From Planctomycetota bacterium (lineage in GTDB: Bacteria > Planctomycetota > Planctomycetia > Gemmatales > Gemmataceae), in assembly GCA_016872595.1 (NCBI GenBank), contig VGZJ01000003.1:1-63578 (forward strand): DNA of 63,578 nucleotides. Direction: 5' to 3'. Positions 8,224 through 17,195 of the stretch are shown in pieces; the first letter of the stretch is position 1, and each line of letters opens with the position of its first letter. Position numbers and translations under genes: made by a program. Below the pieces are notes generated by a model, which saw only the letters and a program-made list of their open reading frames with translations, searched no databases and was not told the origin of the DNA.

Positions 8224-8997
8224 TTACGCCGTGGTGTTCTTCTTTGCCATCCGTCGGACGAACCGCGCGGCGACGTACCCGGCCTTGAACCCGGCGTCGA
8301 TGTTCACCGCGCATACGCCGGCCGAACAGCTATTGAGCATGGTGAGCAGCGCCGCCAGCCCACCGAACGCGGCCCCGTAGCCGATGCTCGTCGGGCACGC
8401 GATCACCGGGCAATCGACCAGCCCGCCCACCACGCTCGGCAGCGCGCCGTCCATCCCCGCGACCACGATCACCACGTCCGCCGTCGCGAGCCGCTCGCGG
8501 TGCCGCAAGATGCGGTGCAACCCCGCTACCCCCACATCGACGACCAACTCGACGCCCGCGCCCATCACCCGCGCGGTAACGAGCGCTTCCTGTGCGACCG
8601 GGAGGTCGCTGGTGCCCGCGGTCACGACGAGAACATTCCCGACCGGCGCGGGCCGCACGCCGCTCGTGGGAAGCCAGAACGTGCGCGCCAGTCGGTCCTG
8701 ATCGGCGCGCGGGAACGCCGTCGCAAGGCGGGCCGCTTGCTCGGCGCTGACGCGCGTGACGAAGCAGTCTTGGTCGGCGTCCGCCAGCCGCCGCGCCGCG
8801 CCTTCGACCCATTCTGCGGTCTTGCCTTCGGCGAACACCACTTCCGGGAACCCGCACCGCTGCCGCCGGTCGAGGTCGAGCGTCGCGAAGCCCAACTCCG
8901 CAACCGACGACTGATCGAGGCGCGAAAGCGCCGCGTCCACCGCGACCGCCCCGCTTTGCACGCCTTCCAGAAGTACCCGAAGCTCGTCCGCGGTCAT
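8224..8997 (-). CDS. larB: LarB-type (AIR-carboxylase-like) protein
   Basis: The 257-residue protein matches LarB, which carboxylates nicotinic acid adenine dinucleotide in the nickel-pincer cofactor pathway of lactate racemase. Visible signatures are CGFPEVVFAEGKT (residues about 48-60), TAGTSDLPVAQEA, and the PurE-like block GMDGALPSVVGGLV, CPTSIGYGAAFGGLAALLTMLNSC. Length fits the family. The sulfur and nickel insertion partners LarE and LarC, and LarA, are not in this window, so it is a lone larB here. The neighbours are unrelated. Confidence 0.9.
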   Translation of the reverse strand: MTADELRVLLEGVQSGAVAVDAALSRLDQSSVAELGFATLDLDRRQRCGFPEVVFAEGKTAEWVEGAARRLADADQDCFVTRVSAEQAARLATAFPRADQDRLARTFWLPTSGVRPAPVGNVLVVTAGTSDLPVAQEALVTARVMGAGVELVVDVGVAGLHRILRHRERLATADVVIVVAGMDGALPSVVGGLVDCPVIACPTSIGYGAAFGGLAALLTMLNSCSAGVCAVNIDAGFKAGYVAARFVRRMAKKNTTA

Positions 8998-9145
8998 TGG
9001 TTCTCTCGCGGAGCCGCTAGCGGCTCAGGAAACTTGAACGAATCTGGTCTATTTCCCAAGTGCCGTTAATTCTACCGGCCGCACGGACGATACAGGCGAT
9101 ACGCCCCGCGTTCGCGCGGGCGCTTCGCACGTCGGGGGCACGAAC

Positions 9146-10780
9146 ATGACGTTCGCCGCGGTCACGCTGTTGGGGATGACGGTCGGCCAGCCGCTCGGCG
9201 CGGACTACCACGCCATGACCTCGCGCAGCATCCGGCTGCCCATCGAGTACAAGAAGGACCGCAAGACGATCCGCCACGTGCTGCTCTACGTCGCGCGCAA
9301 CGGCGAGAACACGTGGACCCAAGAGGCGTTCGTCACGCCCGACAAGGACGCCTTCGTGTACGCCGCGAAGGACGACGGCATCTACTGGTTCAAGATGGTG
9401 ATCGTGGACGTGAACGGGACCAAAGACCCGGCCGACGTGACCCGCGACCCGCCCGACCTGAAGATGGTGATCGACACCGCCGCGCCGCAGGTGCGCGTCA
9501 CCAACGCCAAGCGCAGCGGCGAGGAGATCGTCGTCGAGTGGCTCGTCGAGGACAAGTTCCCGAACGACGCCGAAACGAAGGTCTACTTCCGCCCCGCGGA
9601 TAAGCCGACCGCGTTTTGGCAGGAAGTGACTTTGCCGGCGAACTCGCGCACCGGGGTGAAATTCCCGTGCGGCACGAGCGACGGTGTGACGGTGAAGATC
9701 GCGGTCGCGGACGTGGCCGGGAACCGCAACGAGATCACTAAGGACTTCCCCGCGGGTAACGGCAACACCACGACGGCGCTCTCGCCGCCCGCGACGCCGG
9801 CGACTGCGGGCACCGGCCCGATCGTGCCGCCGCCGGCGCTCGACCCGGTGATTCCCTCCGGCCCCGGCCCGGTCGCGCCGGCGATGCCACCCGCGCCGCC
9901 CTACGTTCCGCCCGTGCAGCCGTACACGCCACCGCTGAAGGTGGACCCCAACCTCAACACGGGTGGCCCGCAACCGCTGGGCACGTTCGACCCGAAAGCG
10001 CCCCCGCCCGCGCCGCCGACGCACACCCCGGCGGGGGCGTGGAGCGGCGCGGCCCCCGCCGACGCCCCGCGCGCGCAGGTCATCAACTTCCCGCGCTTCG
10101 ACCTCGGCTTCGACCTCGAACAGCGCGGCCCCTCCGGGATCAGCCGCGTCGATTTGTGGGTGACGCGGAACGAGGGCAAGACGTGGCAGATGTGGAGCCA
10201 GCACGACGGCAAGGGCGGCTCGGTGCGCGTCGTGCTGGACGTGCGCGAGAACGCGCAACTGGAAGGGAACTACGGGTTCCGCCTCGTCCCGGTCAGCGGG
10301 GCCGGGCTGAGCGAGCGCGAGCCGGCCGCCGGCGACGCCCCGGACATGCGCGTCACGCTCGACGTGACCGCCCCGCAGATCGAATTGTTCCCGCCGCTCT
10401 CGGACCCGAACGCCCCGGACACGCTTCTCCTCCAGTGGAAGGCGACCGACCGAAATTTTGGGGACGACCCGATCACACTTGAGTGGAGCGAGAACCCGGC
10501 CGGGCCGTGGAAGCCGGTGGTGTCCGCGGCCAACGATCCGGTGATTCAGGCGACCGCGATGAACGCGCCGGCGCTGAAGCGCCTCGCCAACACCGGGCAG
10601 TACGGCTGGCGCGTGCCTGCCGGCGTACCGGCCCGCGTGTACCTGAAGGTGACCGCCCGCGACGCCGCCAACAACGTCAAAGAGGTGGTTACGCGCGAGC
10701 CGATCCTCGTGGACCTGACCAAGCCGCGGGCGAAGATCAGCGGCATCGTGCCCCCGCCGCCGACTATCGTACGGCCGTAG
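9146..10780 (+). CDS. Large beta-sandwich repeat protein with Pro-rich linker
   Basis: The 544-residue protein has two halves of Ig/fibronectin-like beta repeats. Each carries segments such as HVLLYVARNGENTW, WFKMVIVDVNG, VDLWVTRNEGKTW and TAPQ(I/V). A Pro/Ala-rich linker of about 100 residues (roughly 215-305) joins them. The repeated ..TRNEGKTWQ.. and DTAAPQVRV motifs suggest an extracytoplasmic scaffold. The N-terminus is only weakly signal-like. I recognise this as a recurrent Gemmataceae hypothetical, not a named enzyme. It is followed by a 13-pair hairpin. The start at ATG 9146 is plausible, without a strong ribosome site. Confidence 0.7.
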   Translation: MTFAAVTLLGMTVGQPLGADYHAMTSRSIRLPIEYKKDRKTIRHVLLYVARNGENTWTQEAFVTPDKDAFVYAAKDDGIYWFKMVIVDVNGTKDPADVTRDPPDLKMVIDTAAPQVRVTNAKRSGEEIVVEWLVEDKFPNDAETKVYFRPADKPTAFWQEVTLPANSRTGVKFPCGTSDGVTVKIAVADVAGNRNEITKDFPAGNGNTTTALSPPATPATAGTGPIVPPPALDPVIPSGPGPVAPAMPPAPPYVPPVQPYTPPLKVDPNLNTGGPQPLGTFDPKAPPPAPPTHTPAGAWSGAAPADAPRAQVINFPRFDLGFDLEQRGPSGISRVDLWVTRNEGKTWQMWSQHDGKGGSVRVVLDVRENAQLEGNYGFRLVPVSGAGLSEREPAAGDAPDMRVTLDVTAPQIELFPPLSDPNAPDTLLLQWKATDRNFGDDPITLEWSENPAGPWKPVVSAANDPVIQATAMNAPALKRLANTGQYGWRVPAGVPARVYLKVTARDAANNVKEVVTREPILVDLTKPRAKISGIVPPPPTIVRP

Positions 10781-10788
10781 ACCGTCGG

Positions 10789-10820
10789 CCCGGCGCGAAC
10801 TGACACGAGTTCGCGCCGGG
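10789..10820 (+). terminator. Strong 13-pair hairpin
   Basis: CCCGGCGCGAACT (10789-10801) is the exact reverse complement of AGTTCGCGCCGGG (10808-10820), loop GACACG, eight bases past the stop of the previous gene. No T tract. Confidence 0.6.
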
Positions 10821-10923
10821 CGCGAACCGAGGGAAAACTCGGCGCACCGCGCACTTCGACCATTCGTGACCTACTTTTCAATGCCGGTTGAGTGTCCTCA
10901 CCCTCGGACCCAACACGGGTCAA

Positions 10924-11817
10924 ATGATGGTCGAGAAAATCACCGACACGTGGATTTCCACTCCCAAGAAGCTCCTCTCGACGGCGACGCGAGAGGCGTG
11001 TCTGGTTCACATTTACCCAACCGGCCCCAGTATGGGCTGCCGGTACCTGCTCGCCGACCGCACACTCACAATCGGTCGCGGCGATGACTGCGAAATCCGC
11101 CTCGTCGATCATTCCGTGTCCCGGCGGCACGCGCTCATCGAGCATGCGGACGACGGGTACTACGTCACCGACCAGAACAGCACCAACGGCACGTTCGTCA
11201 ACGACAAGCAACTCGACGACGCGCGCCTGCTAAAAGACGGCGACTACCTGCGCGTCGGCAACTGCCTGTACCGCTACCTCGCGGGCGGCAACATCGAGGC
11301 CGAGTACCACGAAGAGATTTACCGCTTAACTATCCTCGACGGCCTCACGCAAATCCACAACGCGCGGTACCTGAACGAATTCCTCGAGCGCGAGGTGATC
11401 CGCTCGCAGCGCCACAACCGCCCACTCGCGCTGCTCGCGCTCGACATCGACAAGTTTAAGAACTTGAACGATTCGCTCGGCCACCTGTGCGGCGACTTCG
11501 TGCTGCGCGAACTGGCGGCCGTGATCCGCAAGGCCGTTCGGCAAGAAGACCTGTTCGCCCGGTGCGGCGGGGAAGAGTTCGTACTCGTGCTGGTCGAAAC
11601 GACCACCGACGGCGCGCTGTTGGTCGCGGAGCGCCTGCGCGAAGCGGTCGCGGCCCACCGCTTCCTGTTCGAGTCCACCCCCGTCTCGCTCACCATCAGC
11701 ATCGGCGTGGCGAGTACCACAGGTGACGCGACCGTCACGCCCACCACGCTCCGCAAGGCGGCCGACGAGAAACTGTACGAGGCCAAGCGGACCGGCCGCA
11801 ACCGAGTGTGCTGTTAG
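10924..11817 (+). CDS. FHA-GGDEF diguanylate cyclase
   Basis: From the ATG at 10924 the protein has 297 residues. A forkhead-associated phosphothreonine-binding domain (about 30-115: TIGRGDDCEIRLVD, VSRRHALIEH, NSTNGTFVND) is followed by a GGDEF domain (about 135-290) with active loop CGGEEF. An RxxD inhibitory site (RQED) lies five residues before the loop, so product inhibition by cyclic di-GMP is expected. It should make cyclic di-GMP, with the FHA domain coupling activity to Ser/Thr phosphorylation; protein kinases are present at 31 kb. A TTG at 10888 would add 12 residues without homology. It is monocistronic, ended by two hairpins. Confidence 0.9.
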   Translation: MMVEKITDTWISTPKKLLSTATREACLVHIYPTGPSMGCRYLLADRTLTIGRGDDCEIRLVDHSVSRRHALIEHADDGYYVTDQNSTNGTFVNDKQLDDARLLKDGDYLRVGNCLYRYLAGGNIEAEYHEEIYRLTILDGLTQIHNARYLNEFLEREVIRSQRHNRPLALLALDIDKFKNLNDSLGHLCGDFVLRELAAVIRKAVRQEDLFARCGGEEFVLVLVETTTDGALLVAERLREAVAAHRFLFESTPVSLTISIGVASTTGDATVTPTTLRKAADEKLYEAKRTGRNRVCC

Positions 11818-11863
11818 TCTTCCGAAACCGCCCGCAGTGAGGGGTCGGAGCCATCTTCTGCAG

Positions 11864-11945
11864 CCGGCCTCACTGAGGCCGGAGCCACGTTGCGAGAATT
11901 GCGGACCAAGTTCGTGCGCGCTGCGCCGGCCTCAGTCAGGCCGGC
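11864..11945. terminator. Two related hairpins between convergent genes
   Basis: CCGGCCTCA/TGAGGCCGG (11864-11882) and GCCGGCCT/AGGCCGGC (11925-11945) are near-identical hairpins in a 157-base gap. They look like a loosely arranged hairpin doublet and may terminate both flanking genes. Confidence 0.55.
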
Positions 11946-11974
11946 TACAAAAGTACCGGCACACCGCTCGCCGC

Positions 11975-13411
11975 TCACAGCACCGGGCTGAACAGCCGGC
12001 AGGCGTTCTCGGCGATGCGGCCGATCAGCGGGCGCGTAGCGAACACCGCCGGGTCGATCCGCACCGACCACTCCAGATCCGCGAGGAACGCCGCCTCAAG
12101 TTCCGCGGTCACGCCGGTATCGAAGAACTGGCAGTTCAACTCGAAGTTCAGGAGCAGACTCCGGTTGTCGGTGTTCGCGGAACCGACCGAGGCCCATTCG
12201 CCGTCCACAAGTACGTACTTGCTGTGCATCATCCCGCGCGCGTACTGGTACACTTTCACGCCGGCCGCGAGCATGTCGGCCCAATAGTACCGGGCCGCGA
12301 GGAACGGGAGCCACTTGTCCGGTCGGTACAGGCCGAGGAAGCGCACGTCCACGCCGGAGCGCGCGGCAAGAAGTAAGGCGTCGCGCAGGCCGGCGTCGGG
12401 CACGAAGTACGGGCTGGCGATCCAGACCCGGGAACGCGCGCGCAGAATCGCCGCGACGTAGGTTTCGCGAATCGCCTTGAAGTCGGCGTCCGGGCCGCTG
12501 GTCACGACCTGCGCGAGTACGTCGCCGACCGCGCCGCGCGCCGGAAAGTACGCCCCGCCCTTCACGACCTCGCCCGACGCGAAGTGCCAGTCTTCGAGGA
12601 ACGAGTGTTGCACGCCGGCGACCGCCGGCCCATCGATCCGGAAGTGCGTGTCGCGCCAGTACCCGAACTTCGGGCTCAGCCCCATGTACTCGTCGCCGAC
12701 GTTCAGCCCGCCGGCGAACGCGGTCAGCCCGTCCACGACCAGTACCTTGCGGTGGTTGCGGAGGTTGACCCGGAGCGGGTTGATGATCGGGAGGAACGAC
12801 GCGACCTTGCCCCCGGCGCGGGTGAGCCGCTTCAGCGCCCGTGAGCGCAGCCCGTACGAGCCGACCGAGTCCACCAGCAACCGCACCTCCACGCCGCGCG
12901 CGGCGCTCGCGCACAGCGCGTCGAGGAACCGGGTGCCGATCCCGTCGGCGTGGAAGATGAACGACTGCAGGTGAACGTGGCGCTCGGCCCGGCCGACGGC
13001 CGCGAGCATGACCTCGAACGCCGGCGCGCCCTCGTGGTACAACGCGACCGCGTTCCCCCCGGTCACGGGTTCCCCGCCGCCGAGGTGCGCGACCTTAGCC
13101 AGCACGTCCCAGTGCTCCGGCACGCCCGCGCTCGTGCCGCTCGCGCGCGCCGAAAACGCCTTGTACGCGCGCCCGCGCGTGCGCCGCCGCACCAGCCGCC
13201 GGTGAACGGTCTGGTACCCGAACACGAAAAACAGGAACGAGCCGAGGAACGGGACCAGTATGACCGTCAGGCCCCACGCGATGGCCGACATCGTCTCGCG
13301 CTTAATGTGCAGCACGCACCCCAGTGTGCCGACGGTCAGAACCACCTCGGCCAACAACAGCCACGCCGCGATTTCCTGCCACGAGTTCGCGAGTAGGGTC
13401 ATGGACGACAT
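11975..13411 (-). CDS. cls: Cardiolipin synthase (phospholipase D family)
   Basis: The 478-residue protein has two N-terminal membrane segments (about residues 10-55). Two PLD domains follow, each with an HxK..D signature: NHRKVLVVDG and MHSKYVLVDG, the latter followed by the SANTDNRS block. Linking blocks (LQSFIFHADGIG, IASPYFVPD) match bacterial cardiolipin synthases, which condense two phosphatidylglycerols at the inner membrane. I choose the ATG at 13411 because a TACACT -10 element ends 6 bases upstream, implying a leaderless message; the ATG at 13402 is an alternative. It is divergent from the MDR gene. Confidence 0.9.
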   Translation of the reverse strand: MSSMTLLANSWQEIAAWLLLAEVVLTVGTLGCVLHIKRETMSAIAWGLTVILVPFLGSFLFFVFGYQTVHRRLVRRRTRGRAYKAFSARASGTSAGVPEHWDVLAKVAHLGGGEPVTGGNAVALYHEGAPAFEVMLAAVGRAERHVHLQSFIFHADGIGTRFLDALCASAARGVEVRLLVDSVGSYGLRSRALKRLTRAGGKVASFLPIINPLRVNLRNHRKVLVVDGLTAFAGGLNVGDEYMGLSPKFGYWRDTHFRIDGPAVAGVQHSFLEDWHFASGEVVKGGAYFPARGAVGDVLAQVVTSGPDADFKAIRETYVAAILRARSRVWIASPYFVPDAGLRDALLLAARSGVDVRFLGLYRPDKWLPFLAARYYWADMLAAGVKVYQYARGMMHSKYVLVDGEWASVGSANTDNRSLLLNFELNCQFFDTGVTAELEAAFLADLEWSVRIDPAVFATRPLIGRIAENACRLFSPVL

Positions 13412-13423
13412 GCCCTTAGTGTA
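13411..13423 (-). promoter_or_regulatory. -10 element and leaderless start for cls
   Basis: On the minus strand GCTACACTAAGGGC runs directly into ATG at 13411, with TACACT at 13423-13418. A normal -10 to start distance places transcription start at or next to the A of the ATG. Confidence 0.4.
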
Positions 13424-13497
13424 GCGGGCGCGCTTCCCCTTGAGCGCCCCAGCAATAGACCAGCACAGGTTTCGCACGCGGGCGAGAGGGCGTCGTC

Positions 13498-14493
13498 GTG
13501 AAGCGCGTGGTGTTCGACCGGGTCGGGCCGCCGGCGGAAGTGCTGCGGATCGAGGACGACGTGCCCGCGCCGCAACCGCGGCGCGGCGAGGTGCTGGTGC
13601 GGATGCTCGCCAGCCCGGTGAACCCCTCGGACCTCATGTACGTCGAGGGGCGCTACGGGCTGAAGCCCGCACTCCCGGCCACGCCGGGGTTTGAGGGCGT
13701 CGGCATCGTCGAGGCCACCGGCGGGGGGTTGCTCGGTTGGTTCCGCAAGGGGAAGCGCGTCGCCGTCATCAACGACCGCGTCGGCAACTGGGCCGAGTAC
13801 ACGGTAACGAAGGCCCGTCAGGTGGTCCCGGTGCCGGACGACCTGAGCGACGAGCAGGCCGCGAGCTTCTTCGTGAACCCCGCGACCGCGGTCGCCATGA
13901 CGCAACACGTGCTGCACGTGCCGCGCGGCGCGTGGCTGCTGCAAAGCGCCGCGGGCGGCGAACTCGGCAAGATGGTGATCCGCCTCGGCCACAAGCTCGC
14001 GTTCCGTACCGTCAACGTCGTGCGCCGGCGCGAACAGATCGACGAGCTGAAGAAGCTCGGCGCGGACCACGTGATCGTGGAGGGCGACGGCCCGGTCGCG
14101 GAGCAGGTGCGGAAGCTGGTGCCGGACGGCGTGCGGTACGCCATCGACCCCGTGGGCGGCGCGACCGGCACGCAGGTGATCGCGGCGCTCGCCCGCGGCG
14201 GGCGGTGCCTGCTGTACGGCTCGCTCTCCGACGACCCTGTTCAGGTCCACCCGCGACAGGCCATCGGTGCCGGGCTGCGCGTCGAGGGCTTTTGGCTCGG
14301 CGAGTGGGCGAAGCGCCAGCGCGTGCTCACGATGCTCAAACTGTTCCGCCGCGTGAAGGCGCTGATGCGCGAGGGCGTGCTCACCACGCACATCGGGGCG
14401 ACCTACCCCATTGAGCAAGTCGCAAAAGCGGTGGCCCACGCCGCCGCCCCCGGCAAGGGCGGCAAAGTGCTCCTCAAGATCGGCGACCGCTGA
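13498..14493 (+). CDS. MDR-family enoyl reductase/quinone oxidoreductase-like
   Basis: The 331-residue zinc-free medium-chain dehydrogenase is most like the trans-2-enoyl reductase (ETR/MECR) branch. The N-terminal GroES-like domain contains NPSDLMYVEGRYG and PATPGFEGVGIV. The nucleotide-binding fold has a degenerate dinucleotide loop, QSAAGGELGKMVIRLG. The R-R-E-Q segment that follows suggests NADPH preference. It probably reduces a C=C or quinone substrate; the exact substrate is unknown. GTG 13498 gives the full N-terminus. It converges on the rhodanese gene with only 5 bases between stops. Confidence 0.85.
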   Translation: MKRVVFDRVGPPAEVLRIEDDVPAPQPRRGEVLVRMLASPVNPSDLMYVEGRYGLKPALPATPGFEGVGIVEATGGGLLGWFRKGKRVAVINDRVGNWAEYTVTKARQVVPVPDDLSDEQAASFFVNPATAVAMTQHVLHVPRGAWLLQSAAGGELGKMVIRLGHKLAFRTVNVVRRREQIDELKKLGADHVIVEGDGPVAEQVRKLVPDGVRYAIDPVGGATGTQVIAALARGGRCLLYGSLSDDPVQVHPRQAIGAGLRVEGFWLGEWAKRQRVLTMLKLFRRVKALMREGVLTTHIGATYPIEQVAKAVAHAAAPGKGGKVLLKIGDR

Positions 14494-14498
14494 GGGCG

Positions 14499-15029
14499 TC
14501 ACGTGGCGCAGGTCGGTTTGCGGCGGTTCCACGGCATGCGGGCGAGCAGCATCCCCATGCCGCAGGTGTCGGTCACGCCGGCGAACACCAGCCCCGCGCC
14601 CACGAACGCCGCGATGCCCGCGAACGCCGGGTGAACGAAGCTCAAGCCGACGCCGAGCAGCACCAGCGCGCCGGCCGCGATGCGCACCTGACGTTCGAGC
14701 GAAAGTGCCTTCCGCCCGCGCGCCACCGGCAGCCCGGCGGCGGCGCAGGCCAGTGTGCCGCCCTCGACGTTGGTGGCCTGCGCGAACCCGGCCGCGGCCA
14801 GCTTCTCGCACGCCTTCTGCCCGCGCCCGCCCTTCTGACACACCACGAACACCGGGGCCGCCGGGTCCGCGCCGAGGGCCGCGGGGTCGAGTTGGTCGAG
14901 CGGAACGTTCCGCGCGAACGTCACGTGGACCTCGTCGAACTCGGCCGGCGTGCGCACGTCGATGAGCGTGACCGCGCCGGCGCGCGCGAGCTCCGCGAGA
15001 CGGGCCGGGGTGATGATGGGAACGGACAT
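14499..15029 (-). CDS. Rhodanese domain with DUF2892 membrane tail
   Basis: The 176-residue protein has an N-terminal rhodanese domain (about 5-105). It carries TLIDVRTPAEFDEVH and the active-site loop VVCQKGGRGQ, with the persulfide-forming Cys. A C-terminal DUF2892 segment has two membrane helices (about 120-160), the YgaP-like architecture. It starts 2 bases after the CoA-disulfide reductase gene, so the two form an operon for moving sulfane sulfur. A short Cys-containing tail (DTCGMGMLLARMPWN) is typical of DUF2892. It should act at the inner membrane. Confidence 0.9.
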   Translation of the reverse strand: MSVPIITPARLAELARAGAVTLIDVRTPAEFDEVHVTFARNVPLDQLDPAALGADPAAPVFVVCQKGGRGQKACEKLAAAGFAQATNVEGGTLACAAAGLPVARGRKALSLERQVRIAAGALVLLGVGLSFVHPAFAGIAAFVGAGLVFAGVTDTCGMGMLLARMPWNRRKPTCAT

Positions 15030-15031
15030 CG

Positions 15032-16741
15032 TTAGGCCTCCGGGGTAGGGGTTTGGTTCGCGCGCGACGCCCGCAGGCCCGCTTGTGCCGCCTGCCACGT
15101 CTTGTACGAGCCGGCGAGGTTCCGGCACCGGAACCCGTTTTGCATCAGCACGCGGCACGCGCTGTACGAGCGCTGGCCGCTGGCACAGTGGGCGACGATC
15201 TCCATGTCGCGCGGCAGTTCGTTCAGCCGCGCGCGCAGCTCGCCGAGCGGGATGTGGACCGAGCCGGGAATCGCCCCGCCGGCGCGCTCCTTCGCCTCGC
15301 GCACGTCGAGAATCATGACGCGCGAGCGGTCCAACTTGGCGACGTCGTCCCACTGGATCACGGCGACGCGCCCGGCGCGGACGTTCTGCGCCGCCATGCC
15401 CGCGAGGTTCACCGGGTCTTTCGCGGAGCCGAACGGCGGGGCGTAGCACAGCTCCAGCTCCGCGACCTCGTCCACGGTCATACCGGCGCGGAGTGCGGTC
15501 GCGAGCACATCGATGCGCTTGTCCGCGCCGTCGGCCCCGACCGCTTGCGCGCCGAGCAGCTTCCCGGTTGCTGGCGAGAACAGCACCTTGAGCGCGAGCG
15601 GCTTCGCACCGGGGTAGTACCCGGCGTGCGAGTTCGGGTGCAGGTGAACCGCCTCGAACGGGACGCCGGCCGCGGTCAGCAGCGCTTCGTTCGCGCCGGT
15701 CACAGCCGCGGTCAGCTCGAACACGCGCACGATCGCGGTGCCGAGCGTGCCGGGGTACGTCGTCTCGATGCCGAAGATGTTGTCCGCCGCGGTGCGCCCC
15801 TGCCGGTTCGCCGGCCCGCCCAGCGCGATCAGTGCCGGGTGCCCGGTCACGGCGTGCGTGACCTCGACGGCGTCGCCCACCGCGTAGACGTCCGGATCAC
15901 TGGTGCGAAGGTGCGCGTCCACCTTGATGCCCCCGGTGGGACCGAGGGTGAGGCCCGCGTCGCGCGCCAGCTTCGACTCCGGGCGCACGCCGAGGCCGAG
16001 GATCACCACGTCCGCCGGGAGCCGCGTGCCGTCGTCGAGGACGACGACCGAGGCGCGCGCGTCCTCGCCTTCGGCGGGGGCGTCGAACCGGGCCAGACCG
16101 TTGTTGAGGTGCAGGGCCACGCCGCGGGCGCGCAGTTCGGTGTGCAGGTGAGCGGCCATTTCCGGGTCGAACGGCTTCAGCACTTGGGGGTTGCGTTCCA
16201 CCACAGAAACCTGAAGCCCGCGGCGCTTTAACTGCTCGGCGACCTCGATCCCGATGAACCCGCCGCCGATGACGACAGCTGTTTCCGCGCCGCGGGCGCG
16301 CACCCACGTTTCGATGGCGTCGGTGTCTTCGAGCGAGCGCAGGGCGAAGTGCCCCGCGCGCTCGACCCCCGGCACGCGCGGGACCAGCGGCGCGGCCCCG
16401 GTGGAGAGCACGAGCGCGTCGTACCGCTCGAAGTACGTCATCCCGGTCGCGCGGTCGCGCACCTCGATCCGCTTCGCGGTGCGGTCGATGGCGACGACTT
16501 CGGCGCGGGTGCGCACGTCGAGGTTGTGGACCGCCTTCAGCCGCTCCGAGGTCTGAACGAGGAGCTTCTCGCGTTCGGTGATTTCGCCGCCGAGGTAGTA
16601 GGGCAGCCCGCAGTTGGCGAACGAGACGTGCGGCCCGCGCTCGAAGATGACGATCTCCGCGCCCTCGGACAGCCGGCGGGCCCGCGCCGCGGCGCTCATC
16701 CCGCCCGCCACGCCCCCTACAATCAGCACGCGCGTCGCCAT
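15032..16741 (-). CDS. CoA-disulfide reductase-like flavoprotein with C-terminal rhodanese
   Basis: The 569-residue fusion begins with a pyridine nucleotide-disulfide reductase: FAD loop GGVAGGMSAAARARR and the single redox Cys in SFANCGLPYY, as in CoA-disulfide/CoA-persulfide reductases. It has an NAD loop VVIGGGFIGIEVAEQL, then a dimerisation domain. A rhodanese domain ends it (about 470-555), with active loop VAHCASGQRSY. Such enzymes reduce CoA or polysulfide persulfides with NAD(P)H. It is first in the operon with the membrane rhodanese and divergent from an ArsR regulator, fitting sulfide or polysulfide response. ATG 16741 matches the family start. Confidence 0.9.
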   Translation of the reverse strand: MATRVLIVGGVAGGMSAAARARRLSEGAEIVIFERGPHVSFANCGLPYYLGGEITEREKLLVQTSERLKAVHNLDVRTRAEVVAIDRTAKRIEVRDRATGMTYFERYDALVLSTGAAPLVPRVPGVERAGHFALRSLEDTDAIETWVRARGAETAVVIGGGFIGIEVAEQLKRRGLQVSVVERNPQVLKPFDPEMAAHLHTELRARGVALHLNNGLARFDAPAEGEDARASVVVLDDGTRLPADVVILGLGVRPESKLARDAGLTLGPTGGIKVDAHLRTSDPDVYAVGDAVEVTHAVTGHPALIALGGPANRQGRTAADNIFGIETTYPGTLGTAIVRVFELTAAVTGANEALLTAAGVPFEAVHLHPNSHAGYYPGAKPLALKVLFSPATGKLLGAQAVGADGADKRIDVLATALRAGMTVDEVAELELCYAPPFGSAKDPVNLAGMAAQNVRAGRVAVIQWDDVAKLDRSRVMILDVREAKERAGGAIPGSVHIPLGELRARLNELPRDMEIVAHCASGQRSYSACRVLMQNGFRCRNLAGSYKTWQAAQAGLRASRANQTPTPEA

Positions 16742-16781
16742 GATTCGCTCCGGTTCGGGCCGCGCACCGCGCCGCCCGGTG

Positions 16782-16818
16782 TATACTACCGTGTGTGCGG
16801 TATCGTCATTACACGATA
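16782..16818. promoter_or_regulatory. Divergent promoter with candidate ArsR operator
   Basis: GTATAC at 16781-16786 is symmetrical, giving TATACT on the plus strand (16782-16787) and TAGTAT on the minus. An inverted repeat TATCGT (16801-16806), CATTAC, ACGATA (16813-16818) lies just downstream for arsR and over the -35 region of the reductase promoter. It is well placed for repression of both genes. The local sequence is much more AT-rich than its surroundings. Confidence 0.5.
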
Positions 16819-16850
16819 TTGCCGAATAGTAATAATTCAAGGGGTGCCGC

Positions 16851-17192
16851 GTGGCCGGCGCGCTCGATCGGGCCTCGCTGGAAGCCGTGGCCCGGCTGTT
16901 CGGGGTTCTCGCGGAGCCGACCCGGTTGGCCCTGCTCCAAACCCTCAAGGACGGGCCGCGCGCCGTCGGCGTTCTGGCCGACGAACTGGGCGCGAAGCAG
17001 GCCAACGTGTCGAAGCAACTGGGCGTGCTGCACGCGGCCGGGCTGCTGGCCCGCGCGCGCGACGGCAGCACCGTCCGCTATTCCATCGCCGACGCGATGA
17101 TCTTCGACCTGTGCGAACTGGTGTGCGGGAAGCTGCGCCGCGACGCGGAGCGCCAGCTGAGCGCGCTCGCGCCGGCCAAGAAACGGAAGTGA
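16851..17192 (+). CDS. ArsR-family repressor with Cys pair
   Basis: The 113-residue winged-helix protein contains the ArsR block LAEPTRLALLQTL, recognition helix KQANVSKQLGVLHAAGLL and wing ARDGSTVRYSI. The C-terminal helix has Cys88 and Cys92 (DLCELVC), a spacing that could form a metal or persulfide sensor. Because it is divergent from persulfide-handling genes, I infer a sulfide/polysulfide-responsive repressor, akin in role to BigR/SqrR, though the Cys arrangement differs from those. It begins at GTG 16851 after a GGGGTGCC site. It converges on the LRR gene with 3 bases between stops. Confidence 0.85.
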   Translation: MAGALDRASLEAVARLFGVLAEPTRLALLQTLKDGPRAVGVLADELGAKQANVSKQLGVLHAAGLLARARDGSTVRYSIADAMIFDLCELVCGKLRRDAERQLSALAPAKKRK

Positions 17193-17195
17193 CGG

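Noticed and set aside
13399-14841. 480-codon minus-strand frame opposite the MDR gene
   Set aside because: Arg/Gly/Ala/His-rich shadow; the plus-strand MDR protein is clearly homologous to a known family and explains the sequence.
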